DNA of 64,000 nucleotides, taken from assembly GCF_033546935.1 (NCBI RefSeq), contig NZ_CP137854.1:1116001-1180000 (forward strand), in the 5' to 3' direction. The DNA comes from Xylophilus sp. GOD-11R (lineage in GTDB: Bacteria; Pseudomonadota; Gammaproteobacteria; Burkholderiales; Burkholderiaceae_C). The first letter of the stretch is position 1, and each line of letters starts with the position of its first letter. The notes under the pieces were generated by a model. It did no database searches, was not told the DNA's origin, and worked only from the letters and a program-made list of their open reading frames with translations. A program made the position numbers and the translations under genes. Below, piece after piece: positions 37,699-48,302 of this stretch.

Positions 37699-40596
37699 TC
37701 ATCCCAGGCGGGCCAACTGGGCTTGCAAACGCTCGATGGTGGCGCCGAAATCGGCAAGGCGCTTGTGCTCCTGCTCGATGACCTGCGGCTTGGCCTTGGC
37801 CACGAAAGCCTCGTTGGCCAGCTTGGCGCGGGCCTTCGCCATTTCGCCTTCGAGACGGGTGACTTCCTTGCCGAGCCGGCTTTTTTCGGCTGCCACGTCG
37901 ATTTCCATGTGCAGGCACAGGCGCGAATCGCCCACGACGGCCACCGGCGCAGCCTGCGCGGCGGCGGCCCAGGCCGCTTCGTCGTCGAACACACGTACTT
38001 CCGACAACTTGGCGAGCGATTGCAAGGTGGGCGCCGCGCTGCGCAGAAAGTCCGCGTCGCCGACGGCGAAGAGCGGCAGCCGGGTCGACGGCGGCACGTT
38101 CATCTCGCTGCGCAGGTTGCGGCAGGCGTCGACGACGGCCTTGAGCCGTGCGACATATGTTTCAGCTGCGCTGTCAATTCGGTCAGCATCCGATTGCGGG
38201 TAGGGGCAGACGCTGATCGACGCCTCGCCCTCCGGCAGCCGGCCCGCGACCGGCGCGACCTTCTGCCACAGTTCTTCGGTGATGAAGGGAATCAGCGGAT
38301 GCGCCAGCCGCAGGATGGTCTCGAGCGTGCGGATGAGCGTGCGCCGGGTACCACGCTGGGTGGCCTCGTCGCCAGTCTGGATCTGCACCTTGGCGATTTC
38401 CAGGTACCAGTCGCAGAACTCGTTCCAGATGAATTCGTAGATGGCGCTGGCGACGTTGTCGAGCCGGTAGTCGGCAAAGCTCTTGGCGACCTCGGCTTCC
38501 ACCCGCTGCAGGGCCGACACGATCCAGCGGTCGGGCTCGCTGAACTTCAGATAACCGTGGGCGTTGCCGCCCGGGGCGCAGTCGGCCTTGGTGTGCGGAT
38601 TCAGGCCGCAGTCCTGGCCCTCGCAGTTCATCAGCACGAAGCGGGTGGCGTTCCAGAGCTTGTTGCAGAAGTTGCGATAACCCTCGCAGCGCTTGCTGTC
38701 GAAATTGATGCTGCGGCCGAGCGAGGCCAGTGCCGCGAAGGTGAACCGCAGCGCGTCGGCGCCGTAGGCCGGAATGCCTTGCGGAAATTCCTTCTCGGTG
38801 TTCTTGCGCACCTGCGGCGCGGTTTCAGGCTTGCGCAGGCCGGTGGTGCGCTTGCCGAGCAGGGGTTCGAGCCCGATGCCGTCGATGAGGTCGACCGGGT
38901 CGAGCACGTTGCCCTCGGACTTGCTCATCTTCTTGCCTTGCGCGTCGCGCACCAGGCCGTGGATGTAGACGTCGCGGAAGGGCACGCGGCCAGTGAAGTG
39001 GCTGGTCATCATGATCATCCGGGCCACCCAGAAGAAGATGATGTCGTAGCCGGTGACCAGCACCGAGGAAGGCAGGTAGAGGTCGTAGTCGCTGACGCCG
39101 CCGGCCTGAGCCTGGTCCTGCGCGGCCGGCCAGCCCATGGTGGAGAAGGGGACCAGCGCCGACGAATACCAGGTGTCGAGCACGTCCTCGTCACGGGTCA
39201 GCGTCTTGCCGGGTGCCATGGCCTGCGCCTGCGCCTCGTCGTTGGCCACGTAGACCTGGCCGTCCTCGTCGTACCATGCCGGAATCTGATGGCCCCACCA
39301 CAGCTGGCGGCTGATGCACCAGTCCTGGATGTTGTGCATCCACTGGTTGTAGGTGTTGACCCAGTTCTCGGGCACGAAGCGCACCTGGCCCGAATCGACC
39401 GCGTCGATCGCCTTCTGCGCGATCGACTTGCCGGTGGCATCGCCTTCGCCTACCTTGTTGACCGCCACGAACCACTGGTCGGTGAGCATCGGCTCCACCA
39501 CCTGGCCGGTGCGGGCGCAGCGCGGCACCATCAGGCGGTGCTTCTTCACCTCGACCAGCAGGCCGAGCGCCTCCAGGTCGGCCACCACCTTCTTGCGTGC
39601 GACGAAACGGTCGAGCCCGCGATAGGCCTCGGGCGCGTTGTCGTTGACGGTGGCGTCGAGCGTCAGGATGCCGATCATCGGCAGGCCGTGGCGCTGGCCG
39701 ACGGCGTAGTCGTTGTAGTCGTGCGCGGGTGTGACCTTGACCACGCCGGTGCCGAAGGCCTTGTCGACATAGTCGTCGGCGATGACCGGGATGGTGCGGT
39801 CGCAAAGCGGTAGCGCGACCTGCTTGCCGATGAGGCCGGCGTAGCGTTCGTCCTCGGGATGGACCATGACGGCGGTGTCGCCCAGCATGGTTTCGGGCCG
39901 GGTGGTGGCCACCACCAGCGAGCCGGAGCCGTCGGCCAGCGGGTAGCGGATATGCCAGAGCGACCCGTCTTCTTCCTCGCTCTCGACTTCCAGGTCGGAC
40001 ACGGCGGTCTTGAGCGTCGGATCCCAGTTCACCAGGCGCTTGCCTCGGTAGATGAGGCCCTGACGGTACAGGCGCACGAAGGTGTCGGTGACCACGGTCG
40101 ACAGCTTGTCGTCCATGGTGAAGTACTCGTGCTGCCAGTCCACGCTGTCGCCCATGCGGCGCATCTGCGTGGTGATGGTGTTGCCGGACTGCTCCTTCCA
40201 CTCCCAGATGCGGGCGACGAAGTTCTTGCGGCCGAGCGCGTGGCGGTCCTGGCCCTGGGCCTGCAGCTGGCGCTCCACCACAATCTGGGTGGCGATGCCG
40301 GCGTGGTCGGTGCCGGGCACCCATAGCGTGTTGTCGCCAAGCATGCGGTGGTAGCGCACCAGGCTGTCCATCACCGTCTGGTTGAAGGCGTGGCCCATGT
40401 GCAGGGTGCCGGTCACGTTGGGCGGCGGCAGCTGGACGGAGAAGGCGCCTGCGCCGGGCTTGGGCTCGCCGGTGCCGCGCCAGCCGGCACGGCCGTAGCC
40501 GCGTTGCTCCCAGAGCGGTCCCCAGTGCGCCTCCAGCGCGGCGGGTTCGAAGGACTTGGACAGGCTGTTGAGGCCGGGCTGCTGGATGTCGCTCAT
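37699..40596 (-). CDS. valS: Valyl-tRNA synthetase
   Basis: 965 aa class I synthetase that charges tRNA-Val. The HIGH motif is HMGH at residues 66-69, the KMSKS motif is KKMSKSEGN near residue 555, and the editing domain lies between them. The C-terminal 70 residues ([20 protein letters not shown]) form the tRNA-binding coiled coil. The start MSDIQQPG at 40596 is chosen over 40611. Its long antisense frames are composition shadows. Confidence 0.97.
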   Translation of the reverse strand: MSDIQQPGLNSLSKSFEPAALEAHWGPLWEQRGYGRAGWRGTGEPKPGAGAFSVQLPPPNVTGTLHMGHAFNQTVMDSLVRYHRMLGDNTLWVPGTDHAGIATQIVVERQLQAQGQDRHALGRKNFVARIWEWKEQSGNTITTQMRRMGDSVDWQHEYFTMDDKLSTVVTDTFVRLYRQGLIYRGKRLVNWDPTLKTAVSDLEVESEEEDGSLWHIRYPLADGSGSLVVATTRPETMLGDTAVMVHPEDERYAGLIGKQVALPLCDRTIPVIADDYVDKAFGTGVVKVTPAHDYNDYAVGQRHGLPMIGILTLDATVNDNAPEAYRGLDRFVARKKVVADLEALGLLVEVKKHRLMVPRCARTGQVVEPMLTDQWFVAVNKVGEGDATGKSIAQKAIDAVDSGQVRFVPENWVNTYNQWMHNIQDWCISRQLWWGHQIPAWYDEDGQVYVANDEAQAQAMAPGKTLTRDEDVLDTWYSSALVPFSTMGWPAAQDQAQAGGVSDYDLYLPSSVLVTGYDIIFFWVARMIMMTSHFTGRVPFRDVYIHGLVRDAQGKKMSKSEGNVLDPVDLIDGIGLEPLLGKRTTGLRKPETAPQVRKNTEKEFPQGIPAYGADALRFTFAALASLGRSINFDSKRCEGYRNFCNKLWNATRFVLMNCEGQDCGLNPHTKADCAPGGNAHGYLKFSEPDRWIVSALQRVEAEVAKSFADYRLDNVASAIYEFIWNEFCDWYLEIAKVQIQTGDEATQRGTRRTLIRTLETILRLAHPLIPFITEELWQKVAPVAGRLPEGEASISVCPYPQSDADRIDSAAETYVARLKAVVDACRNLRSEMNVPPSTRLPLFAVGDADFLRSAAPTLQSLAKLSEVRVFDDEAAWAAAAQAAPVAVVGDSRLCLHMEIDVAAEKSRLGKEVTRLEGEMAKARAKLANEAFVAKAKPQVIEQEHKRLADFGATIERLQAQLARLG

Positions 40597-40679
40597 GGCG
40601 GAGTGCTTCAAATGAGAACGGCACCGCAGAAACGGTGCCGTCGGGGGAAAGGGTGCGTCGCCTTGATTTTAAGGCGGGC

Positions 40680-41960
40680 TCAATCGGAGAGTTCGGCCGC
40701 CCGGCGCCAGGCGCGTGCGCTTGCCTCCATGTCGCCGCGCTGCTCGGCCAGGTCGGCCAGGGCGCGCCAGGCGCGGCAACGCAGGGCTTCGTGCGGCAAC
40801 TGCTTGCTGGCCTGTTCGAGCAGCTTCTGGGCCTTGCCCCAGAGCTGCAGCCGCAGGCAGGCGATGCCGGCCAAATACTGCAGCAGCGGATCGCGCGGGT
40901 TGTTCTGCTGGGCCGATTCGATGCGGGCAAGCCAGGGCGGATCGACATCGATCAGGCTGCCTTCGAGCGCGCGGACCAGCTTGATCTCCAGCGCGTCGGC
41001 CAGGCTGCCGGGCTGGTTGACCAGCGTTTCCCAGGCCGGCAGCAGCCAGGCGCGCGCCTGCACCGCGTCGCCGCCGAGGTGGTGCAGCCGCTCGGCCGCA
41101 TGCACCGCCAGCTCGGGCATGGCGCGGTCACTGGCATCGAGCGATTGCCAGGCCTTGAGCAGCTGGCCGGTGTCATGCGCCTGGTTGATCAGTTCGATGG
41201 CCAGTCCACGCACGATGCTGTGCGCGGCCGTCGCCGAGAACGCGCGGTGCTTGATGAGCAGGCGCGCGGTGTCGAGTGCGGCTTGCGTCTGGCCGGCCAG
41301 GCGGCTGGCCCGCAGCCGGGTGCGCAGCGCGGCGGTGCGGCGGGCGGCGCCTTGCGGCAGTTGCTCCAGCCAGCCGAGTGCGGCGAGGGCGTCGCGGTCC
41401 TGCATCGCCCAGCTGGCCGCACGCAGTTGGGCGCCTTCGCGCGCCTCTTGCGCGGGGGCGGACGGGTTGGCCGCGGTCTGTTCGAGCGCCTGCTGCAGAT
41501 GCCGGTCCCGTGCCGGGCGGTCCTGCAGCGCGTGGGCGCTTTCGGCGGCGATCAGGTGGGCGAGCGCACGGACCTGCACCGCGTGGGCCAGCGGCTCGGC
41601 GGTGCCGACGAGTGCCTTCTCGTGGACGATGGCGGTTTCGGCCGCCTTGCGGGCACGGATGTAGCGGCCGGCGGTGAGGTGCGAGAGGCCGTCGAGCAGC
41701 GCGACATGCATGTGGCGCTCCTTCTGCTGGTTGCGCCAGCGGCCGGCCTGCACCGGCAGGTCGAGCAGCGCGGCGAGCGCTCGCAGTGCCAGGTGCACGA
41801 CGGTGAAGCCGCCGAACAGGATCAGCAGCACCATGTTCAGCGACAGGTCGATGCGATAGGGCGGCCAGAACACGGTGATCGTGCCCTGGTTGTTGCCCGC
41901 GAAGAGAGCCACGGCCACGGCGATGCCGAACAGGCCGATGAACCAGAGAGCGGCGCGCAT
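40680..41960 (-). CDS. hemY: HemY-like haem biosynthesis-associated membrane protein
   Basis: 426 aa. Two membrane helices near the N-terminus (ALWFIGLFGIAVAVALFAG and NMVLLILFGGFTVVHLAL) are followed by TPR-type helical repeats. This is the proteobacterial HemY/TPR protein of the hemCDXY locus, not the oxygen-dependent protoporphyrinogen oxidase of the same name. Its molecular role is not established; it is expected at the inner membrane. It is last in the operon, six bases after hemX. Confidence 0.92.
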   Translation of the reverse strand: MRAALWFIGLFGIAVAVALFAGNNQGTITVFWPPYRIDLSLNMVLLILFGGFTVVHLALRALAALLDLPVQAGRWRNQQKERHMHVALLDGLSHLTAGRYIRARKAAETAIVHEKALVGTAEPLAHAVQVRALAHLIAAESAHALQDRPARDRHLQQALEQTAANPSAPAQEAREGAQLRAASWAMQDRDALAALGWLEQLPQGAARRTAALRTRLRASRLAGQTQAALDTARLLIKHRAFSATAAHSIVRGLAIELINQAHDTGQLLKAWQSLDASDRAMPELAVHAAERLHHLGGDAVQARAWLLPAWETLVNQPGSLADALEIKLVRALEGSLIDVDPPWLARIESAQQNNPRDPLLQYLAGIACLRLQLWGKAQKLLEQASKQLPHEALRCRAWRALADLAEQRGDMEASARAWRRAAELSD

Positions 41961-41966
41961 CAGGGA

Positions 41967-43031
41967 TTACCTTCCTGCGGCCGCGGTAGCGAGCGCCGAA
42001 AGGGTTTCCTCCGGCTGCGGAATCGAGGTGCCGTTCATCTGCGCCTGCGCCTGCTTGAGCATTTCACCGGCGGTCACCACACGGCGCGAACCGGGTTCGA
42101 AGTAATGCTGCAGCGCAAACGCCGCACCGGCCAGGTCGGAACGCGCCGCGTTGGACTGCCGCGCCAGCACGCCCAAACGGGCGTTCACCAGCTTGAGCTT
42201 GAGGTTCTCGCGCAGGAAGAAGGCCTGGTCGGGCGCCAGCAGCACCGCTTCGGGTTGGTCGATGCGGCTGACCCGCACCAGACCACGCGCCTCGTCGCGC
42301 ACCGCGAACCAGGCGCGGCGCAGGGTGGCGCGCCAGAGCGGATCGGCGCTGGTGTCGGGTTCGGGCAGCGGGGCGGCGCCGCCGTGCATCGCGGCGGCCT
42401 GCGCCACCGCGTTCTGCAGCGGCAGTTCGTCGACCATGCGCACCAGCTCGTCGAGCCGCGACAGCAAGCCGGGCACGTCGGTGACGCTGGCGGCGCGTAC
42501 GCGTTCCATGTCGCGGGCGATGGCGCGCTGCACCGGTGCCAGGCGTGGCTGGGCGGCGCGCGCGATGCGCTGATCGGCGCTGCGCAGGGCGGCCAGCAGC
42601 GGGTCGGCGGTGCCGGTCAGGTCGGCCTGCTGCTGGGCCAGCCGCAGGGCGGAGTCGATGTCCACCACCAGGGTGTCGTCGCGCGAGCGCGAAAGGCTCT
42701 GCATCAGCTCTTCGAGCTGCGAACGCTGCAGCGAGACTTCGGACAGGCGCGCTTCCATCACGCCGACCCGCGAGACCGCGTCCTGCGCGGTTTCCTGCGC
42801 CTGCCGCGCCATGGTGCGGGCTTCGATCGACTGGCTGCCGGCGTCGGCGCTCTGCCGGGCCAGTTGCTCCTGGATGGACGACAGGCGCTGCCAGAGCGTG
42901 ACGGAGGCGGCGAGCGCCAGCGCCGCGACGATGCCGACACCGATCAGCATGGGACGCGCCAGCGAGGGCGGCGCGACGAGGGGCGATGCGGGTGTCGCCG
43001 CGGGCGATTCAGGCAGGGGCACGGAACTCAT
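41967..43031 (-). CDS. hemX: HemX-like membrane protein (uroporphyrinogen-III C-methyltransferase-like)
   Basis: 354 aa from ATG 43031, whose ATGA overlaps the hemD stop (translational coupling). One membrane helix (PMLIGVGIVAALALAASVTLW, about residues 24-44) is followed by a coiled coil rich in Gln/Glu/Ala and a C-terminal domain. There is no SAM-binding methyltransferase motif, as in other HemX proteins, so an enzymatic function is unlikely. The 72 codons open upstream of 43031 lie in hemD in another frame. Confidence 0.92.
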   Translation of the reverse strand: MSSVPLPESPAATPASPLVAPPSLARPMLIGVGIVAALALAASVTLWQRLSSIQEQLARQSADAGSQSIEARTMARQAQETAQDAVSRVGVMEARLSEVSLQRSQLEELMQSLSRSRDDTLVVDIDSALRLAQQQADLTGTADPLLAALRSADQRIARAAQPRLAPVQRAIARDMERVRAASVTDVPGLLSRLDELVRMVDELPLQNAVAQAAAMHGGAAPLPEPDTSADPLWRATLRRAWFAVRDEARGLVRVSRIDQPEAVLLAPDQAFFLRENLKLKLVNARLGVLARQSNAARSDLAGAAFALQHYFEPGSRRVVTAGEMLKQAQAQMNGTSIPQPEETLSALATAAAGR

Positions 43032-43843
43032 TCGGTCGATTCTATCGATCGGTCCAGGGCCGTCATGGCCTGTTCGAGGCCGACGACGCCCGGTCGTGCC
43101 ATGACGACCCGCGCAAAGCCGGCGGCGTTCGCACTGGCCGCGATGCGTGGATGGGTGGCGAGGGCGGTGCCCTGGCGCAGCGCTTCGGCCGCAACGGGAA
43201 GCAGGGCGAACAGATGCGCGATGGCTTCCGAGTTGCTGAATACCCATGCGGTGCCGGGCCCGGCCAGCGACATCGCCTGTGCCGATTCGGCATCGCTCCA
43301 GGCGGGCTTGCCGCGCCGGTAGGCCGCGACGGCCGACACCACGGCCCCGGCGCCCGCCAGTTGCTCGGCCATCCAGGCGCGGCCGTGTCCGCTGCCGGCA
43401 TCGTCGGCGCGATCCGCCTCGGCGCCGCGCACGATGAGCACCGAATCACCGCGCGCGATGCGCCCGCCGGCCGTCGCCCACAGCGCTTCGGAATCGAACT
43501 GCGCGGCGTCTTGCGCCGGTGTGTCGATGGCGTCGGCCGGCACGCCCTGCGCCGACAGCGCTGCCGCCGTGCCCGGGCCGGGCGCCCAGGCGCGCGTGGC
43601 GGCCGGCCAGCGGCTGCCCGGCGCGGCCGCACCGAAGAAGTGCTGTACCGCCGCGGCGCTGACGAACATCACCGCACGATGTTCGTGCAGCGAGCGCCAG
43701 CAGCGGCGCAGGGTTTCGGCCTGCTCGCGGTCCGGTTCGGTGATGCCGATGAGCGGCAGGGCGACGACGTCCAAGCCGGCCTGCCGAAGCCGCAGCGCCG
43801 ATGCCTCGCCCTCGGGCGCCGGGCGGGTCAGCACGAAACGCAT
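43028..43843 (-). CDS. hemD: Uroporphyrinogen-III synthase
   Basis: Closes and inverts ring D of hydroxymethylbilane. 271 aa, starting MRFVLTRPAPEGEA, with the typical family landmarks: VALPLIGI, VMFVSAAAVQHFF, and a late VFSNSEAIAHLF. HemD proteins diverge fast, so position in the operon carries much of the assignment. The frame is open upstream to 44836 only as a shadow of hemC. It starts 17 bases after hemC and overlaps hemX. Confidence 0.92.
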   Translation of the reverse strand: MRFVLTRPAPEGEASALRLRQAGLDVVALPLIGITEPDREQAETLRRCWRSLHEHRAVMFVSAAAVQHFFGAAAPGSRWPAATRAWAPGPGTAAALSAQGVPADAIDTPAQDAAQFDSEALWATAGGRIARGDSVLIVRGAEADRADDAGSGHGRAWMAEQLAGAGAVVSAVAAYRRGKPAWSDAESAQAMSLAGPGTAWVFSNSEAIAHLFALLPVAAEALRQGTALATHPRIAASANAAGFARVVMARPGVVGLEQAMTALDRSIESTE

Positions 43844-43860
43844 CGGCTCTCCGTGCGCAG

Positions 43861-44778
43861 CTAGTGCGCGCCAGCCGCGCGCAGCCGGTTCGCGGCTTCT
43901 TCGCCCAGCGTCGCCGCTTCGGCGGGCGTGGCGACGGTGCCCGTCACGTCGGCGCGCAGCAAGGTGCCGTCGCCGGCCGGATCGCCCCAGGCCGCGCGCA
44001 GGTGCAGGGTGGCGTCGCTCAGCGTAGCGAAGGCCGCCAGCGGCATCGAGCAGCTGCCGCCCATGGCGCGGCTCACCGCCCGTTCGGCGCTGGTGGTGAG
44101 TTCGGTGGCCCGATGGTTGAGCGGTGCCAGAGCGGCCGCCAGATCGGCGCGACCGGCGCGGATCTCGATACCCAGCGCGCCTTGTCCGGCGGCGGGCAGC
44201 ATTTGTTCGTCGATCGAGAAATGGCAGCGGATGCGCGCCTCCAGGCCCAGCCGTATCAGCCCGGCCGAGGCCAGCACGATGCCGTCGTAGCCGCCGTCGT
44301 CGAGCTTGCGCAGGCGGGTGTCGAGATTGCCGCGCAAGGGCTCCACCCGCAGATCGGGCCGCAGCGCGCGCAGCAGCACCTGCCGGCGCAGGCTGGAAGT
44401 GCCGACCACCGCGCCCTCGGGCAGCGCCTGCAGCGTGGGGTAGGCGTTGGAGACGAAAGCGTCGCGCGGGTCCTCGCGTTCCATCACGCAGGCCATCTCG
44501 AAGCCCTCGGGCAGGTCCATGGGCACATCCTTGAGCGAATGCACCGCGATGTCGGCCCGGCCGTCCTGCAGGGCGGTCTCCAGCTCCTTCACGAACAGGC
44601 CCTTGCCGCCGACCTTGCTGAGCGAGCGGTCGAGGATGCGGTCTCCTTGCGTCGTCATGCCCAGCAGGCGGACGCCATGGCCCAGGCCTTGCAATCGTGC
44701 TGCCACATGTTCTGCCTGCCACAGGGCAAGCCGGCTTTCGCGCGTGGCGATGACGATGGAAAGCGGGGCTTGGCTCAC
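43861..44778 (-). CDS. hemC: Hydroxymethylbilane synthase (porphobilinogen deaminase)
   Basis: Polymerises four porphobilinogens. Start GTG 44778 gives [20 protein letters not shown], matching the normal family N-terminus; an ATG at 44820 would add 14 unusual residues and is the alternative. Landmarks: [31 protein letters not shown] with the catalytic Asp, and the dipyrromethane-cofactor Cys in GGSCSMPL near residue 242. First gene of hemC-hemD-hemX-hemY and divergent from ppc. Confidence 0.96.
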   Translation of the reverse strand: MSQAPLSIVIATRESRLALWQAEHVAARLQGLGHGVRLLGMTTQGDRILDRSLSKVGGKGLFVKELETALQDGRADIAVHSLKDVPMDLPEGFEMACVMEREDPRDAFVSNAYPTLQALPEGAVVGTSSLRRQVLLRALRPDLRVEPLRGNLDTRLRKLDDGGYDGIVLASAGLIRLGLEARIRCHFSIDEQMLPAAGQGALGIEIRAGRADLAAALAPLNHRATELTTSAERAVSRAMGGSCSMPLAAFATLSDATLHLRAAWGDPAGDGTLLRADVTGTVATPAEAATLGEEAANRLRAAGAH

Positions 44779-44869
44779 GAGAAAAATGGGGGGCAGCGGC
44801 GAAGGCGGCGATGCTAGCATTGCTGCAGCGCACCATTAGAAGACCAACTCAACCTGCCAGGAGAACACC

Positions 44870-47767
44870 GTGCAGCAGACCGACAAGGCCCCTTCGTCGA
44901 CCTCTGGCACGACGCCCCCGCGTCGCCGCAAGGACATCGAGCAACCGCTGGTCGACGACATCCGTCTGCTCGGCCGCATCCTCGGCGACGTGATCCGCGA
45001 GACCGACGGCCAGGCCGCCTACGAACTCGTCGAGCAGGTGCGCAAGCTGTCGGTGGCCTTCCGGCGCGACGCCGATCAGGACGCCGACCGTGCGCTGAAG
45101 AAGCTGCTCAAGTCGCTGAGCGCCGACCAGACCGTCAGCGTGATCCGCGCCTTCACCTATTTCAGCCACCTGGCCAACCTGGCCGAAGACCGGCACTACA
45201 TCCGCCGCCGCATCGAGCACGACCGGGCCGGCGATACCCAGGAAGGCAGCATCGACGTGGCCCTGGCGCGGCTGCGCTGGGCGGGCGTGTCGCCGCGTGC
45301 CTTGTCGCAGACGCTCGCGTCGAGCTATGTGTCCCCGGTGCTCACCGCCCACCCGACCGAGGTGCAGCGCAAGAGCATTCTCGATGCCGAGCGCGGCATC
45401 GCCCAGCTGCTGCAGGCGCGCGACGAGGTCAAGGCGCGGGCTTTGTTCTCGGCTGCCACCAAGGATGCGCTGGCGCCGCGCGAGATGGCCGCCAACGAGG
45501 CGCAGCTGCGCGCCCGGGTCATGCAGCTCTGGCACACCCGGCTGTTGCGCTTTTCCAAGCTCACCGTCAACGACGAGATCGAGAACGCGCTGTCCTATTA
45601 CGAGGCCACCTTCCTGCGCGAAGTGCCGCGCTTGTACGCCGGCCTGGAGCGCGAGCTCGGGGCGTACCCGGTGGCGAGCTTCTTTCGCATGGGGCAGTGG
45701 ATCGGTGGCGACCGCGACGGCAATCCGAACGTCAGCGCCGACACGCTCGAATACGCGCTGCGCCGCCAGAGCGAGGTGTCGATCCGCCACATGCTGACCG
45801 AGCTGCACCGCCTGGGCGCGGAGCTGTCGCTGTCGGCCCGGCTGGTGGACTTCGGCCCCGAGATGCAGGCGCTGGCCGGCCGCAGCCCGGACCAGAGCGA
45901 GCACCGCCTGGACGAACCCTACCGGCGCGCCCTCACCGGCATGTACGCGCGCCTGGCCGCCACGCTCAAGAACCTCACCGGCGGCGAGGCCGCGCGCCAC
46001 GCCGTGGCGCCGCAGAACCCCTATCTGATGGCCGAGGAACTGGTGGCCGACCTGCGGGTGATCGAAGCTTCGCTGCTGGCCCAGCACGGCGAAGCCATCG
46101 CGCAGCAACGGCTCAAGCCGCTGATCCGCACGGCGGAGGTCTTCGGCTTCCATCTGGCCACGGTCGACCTGCGGCAGAGCTCGGACAAGCACGAGGCGGT
46201 GGTGGCCGAGCTGCTGCTCACCGCCCGCATCGAGCCCGGCTATTCGAGCCTGGACGAAGCCGCCAAGCGCAAGCTGCTGCTGTCGCTGCTCAACGATGCA
46301 CGCACCCTGCGGGTGATGGGCATCGAATATTCCGACCTGGCGCGCAGCGAGCTCGCCATCTTCGAGGCGGCCCGCAACATGCGCGCCCGCTACGGCCGGC
46401 AGGCGATCCGCCACTACATCATCAGCCACACCGAGGCGGTGAGCGACCTGCTCGAAGTGCTGCTGCTGCAGAAGGAAGTGGGCCTGCTGCGCGGCACGCT
46501 CGATGCCGGCGCGGTCAACGACCTGATCGTGGTGCCGCTGTTCGAGACCATCGGCGACCTGCGCAGCGCCGCGCCCATCATGCGGGAGTTCTACAGCCTG
46601 CCGGGCATCGCCGCGCTGGTGCAGCGCAGCGGCGGCGAGCAGGACGTGATGCTCGGTTATTCCGACAGCAACAAGGACGGCGGCATCTTCACCAGCAACT
46701 GGGAGCTCTACCGCACCGGCGGCGCGCTGGTGGCGTTCTTCGACGCAATGGCGCTCGAAGGCCTGCCGGCCAATCCCGCGCAGGACGCGCCGGCGGTGCC
46801 GCCGACGCCGATCCAGCTGCGCATGTTCCACGGCCGTGGCGGCACGGTGGGACGCGGTGGCGGCCCGAGCTACCAGGCCATCCTGGCGCAGCCGGCCGGC
46901 ACGGTGCGCGGCCAGATCCGCCTGACCGAGCAGGGCGAAGTCATCGGCTCCAAGTACGCCAACCCGGAGATCGGCCGGCGCAACCTCGAAACGCTGGTCG
47001 CCGCCACGCTCGAAGCCACGTTGCTGCAGCCGGCCAAGCCCGCGACCCGGCAGTTCCTGCAGGCGGCCGACGAGATCTCGGTGGCCAGCATGGCCGCCTA
47101 CCGGCAGCTGGTGTATGAGACACCGCATTTCGCCGACTACTTCTTCGGCTCCACCCCGATCCGCGAGATCGCCGAACTCAACATCGGCTCGCGTCCGGCC
47201 TCGCGCAAGGCGCAGCAGAACATCGAGGACCTGCGCGCGGTGCCCTGGTCCTTCAGCTGGGGCCAGTGCCGGCTGACGCTGCCGGGCTGGTACGGTTTCG
47301 GCTCGGCGGTCGAGGCCTTTCTGGCCGACGGCGCGCAGCCGTCCAAGACCGAGCGCGCCACCCGGGTCGCGCTGCTGCAGCGCATGTACAAGCAGTGGCC
47401 GTTCTTCAAGACGCTGCTGTCGAACATGGACATGGTGCTGGCCAAGAGCGACCCGGCGCTGGCTGGCCGCTATGCCGAGCTGGTCACCGACACGCGGTTG
47501 CGCAAGAAGGTGTTCGGCATGATCGAAGCGGAATGGAAGCGCACCAACGACGCGCTGGCGCTGATCACCGGCGACAAGCAGCGGCTGGCGCACAACACCT
47601 CGTTGTCGCGATCCATCCGTCACCGCTTCCCCTACATCGACCCGCTGCACCACCTGCAGATCGAGCTGATGCGGCGCTACCGGGCGGGGCAGGGCGACGA
47701 CCGGGTGCAGACCGGCATCCACATCTCAATCAACGGCATCGCGGCCGGGCTGCGCAATACCGGTTGA
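44870..47767 (+). CDS. ppc: Phosphoenolpyruvate carboxylase
   Basis: Anaplerotic carboxylation of PEP to oxaloacetate. 965 aa; GTG start with AGGAG six bases upstream. The catalytic His is in [13 protein letters not shown] (about residue 160). [12 protein letters not shown] and [14 protein letters not shown], the other signature loops, are intact, as is the C-terminal RNTG end. The N-terminal 20 residues are a Ser/Thr/Pro extension. The gap to the divergent hemC gene is about 90 bases. Confidence 0.97.
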   Translation: MQQTDKAPSSTSGTTPPRRRKDIEQPLVDDIRLLGRILGDVIRETDGQAAYELVEQVRKLSVAFRRDADQDADRALKKLLKSLSADQTVSVIRAFTYFSHLANLAEDRHYIRRRIEHDRAGDTQEGSIDVALARLRWAGVSPRALSQTLASSYVSPVLTAHPTEVQRKSILDAERGIAQLLQARDEVKARALFSAATKDALAPREMAANEAQLRARVMQLWHTRLLRFSKLTVNDEIENALSYYEATFLREVPRLYAGLERELGAYPVASFFRMGQWIGGDRDGNPNVSADTLEYALRRQSEVSIRHMLTELHRLGAELSLSARLVDFGPEMQALAGRSPDQSEHRLDEPYRRALTGMYARLAATLKNLTGGEAARHAVAPQNPYLMAEELVADLRVIEASLLAQHGEAIAQQRLKPLIRTAEVFGFHLATVDLRQSSDKHEAVVAELLLTARIEPGYSSLDEAAKRKLLLSLLNDARTLRVMGIEYSDLARSELAIFEAARNMRARYGRQAIRHYIISHTEAVSDLLEVLLLQKEVGLLRGTLDAGAVNDLIVVPLFETIGDLRSAAPIMREFYSLPGIAALVQRSGGEQDVMLGYSDSNKDGGIFTSNWELYRTGGALVAFFDAMALEGLPANPAQDAPAVPPTPIQLRMFHGRGGTVGRGGGPSYQAILAQPAGTVRGQIRLTEQGEVIGSKYANPEIGRRNLETLVAATLEATLLQPAKPATRQFLQAADEISVASMAAYRQLVYETPHFADYFFGSTPIREIAELNIGSRPASRKAQQNIEDLRAVPWSFSWGQCRLTLPGWYGFGSAVEAFLADGAQPSKTERATRVALLQRMYKQWPFFKTLLSNMDMVLAKSDPALAGRYAELVTDTRLRKKVFGMIEAEWKRTNDALALITGDKQRLAHNTSLSRSIRHRFPYIDPLHHLQIELMRRYRAGQGDDRVQTGIHISINGIAAGLRNTG

Positions 47768-47798
47768 GCCTTACCGGTCGAGCCTTACCGATTGAGCT

Positions 47799-48302
47799 TC
47801 AGAGCTGCCGGTCGTCGCGCGGCGGCCGGGCGCTGATCACCAGCTGCAGGGCCGCGCGCGGCGGCGCCAGCAGGCGGGCATAGGCGTCGATGTCCGCCGT
47901 GCTCCAGGCGGCGTAACGGCTGACCGCGTCCTGCGCCGGTCGTTCCGGTCCCCAGCGCTCGCGGCCGGCGGCGACCACGGCGTCGAACGCCGCCGAGCCG
48001 CCGTCCGGCAGTGCGGCGGTGTCGGCCATGAATTCGATGCGGCGCAGTTCGCCGCCGGCCAGATAGTAGGTCTGCGTGCCGATGACACCGGCCACCTGCG
48101 CATCGGCGACCTGCCAGGCTCCCACCAGCCCGCCGGCGAGCCGCTGCGGCCGCCGTACCCGTTCCAGCGCCGGCAGCGCCTGCCGCAGTTCAGCGAGGCC
48201 CATGCCCAGTCGCACGCCGGGCGGCAGCTCCTGGGCCGAAGCCGCCGGCACCACGGCGGCCAACCCGGCTGCCAGCAACGCGGCGAACAGGGCTCGCTTC
48301 AC
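47799..48302 (-). CDS. Small exported protein coupled to the histidine kinase
   Basis: 167 aa. The GTG start overlaps the kinase stop as GTGA, so translation is probably coupled. A signal peptide (LFAALLAAGLAAVVPAASAQ) precedes a mature part with repeated helix-strand character: GVRLGMGLAELRQALP and YYLAGGELRRIEFMAD. No catalytic motif or lipobox. It could be a periplasmic sensor partner or an output of the kinase system; that is inference from coupling only. Confidence 0.75.
   Translation of the reverse strand: MKRALFAALLAAGLAAVVPAASAQELPPGVRLGMGLAELRQALPALERVRRPQRLAGGLVGAWQVADAQVAGVIGTQTYYLAGGELRRIEFMADTAALPDGGSAAFDAVVAAGRERWGPERPAQDAVSRYAAWSTADIDAYARLLAPPRAALQLVISARPPRDDRQL

Noticed and set aside
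37723..39813. 696-codon plus-strand frame opposite valS
   Set aside because: Antisense shadow without motifs; valS signatures are complete on the other strand.
44849..47722. 957-codon minus-strand frame opposite ppc
   Set aside because: Composition is His/Gln/Arg/Val-rich, as expected for the antisense of a high-GC gene; no motif, and ppc is certain.
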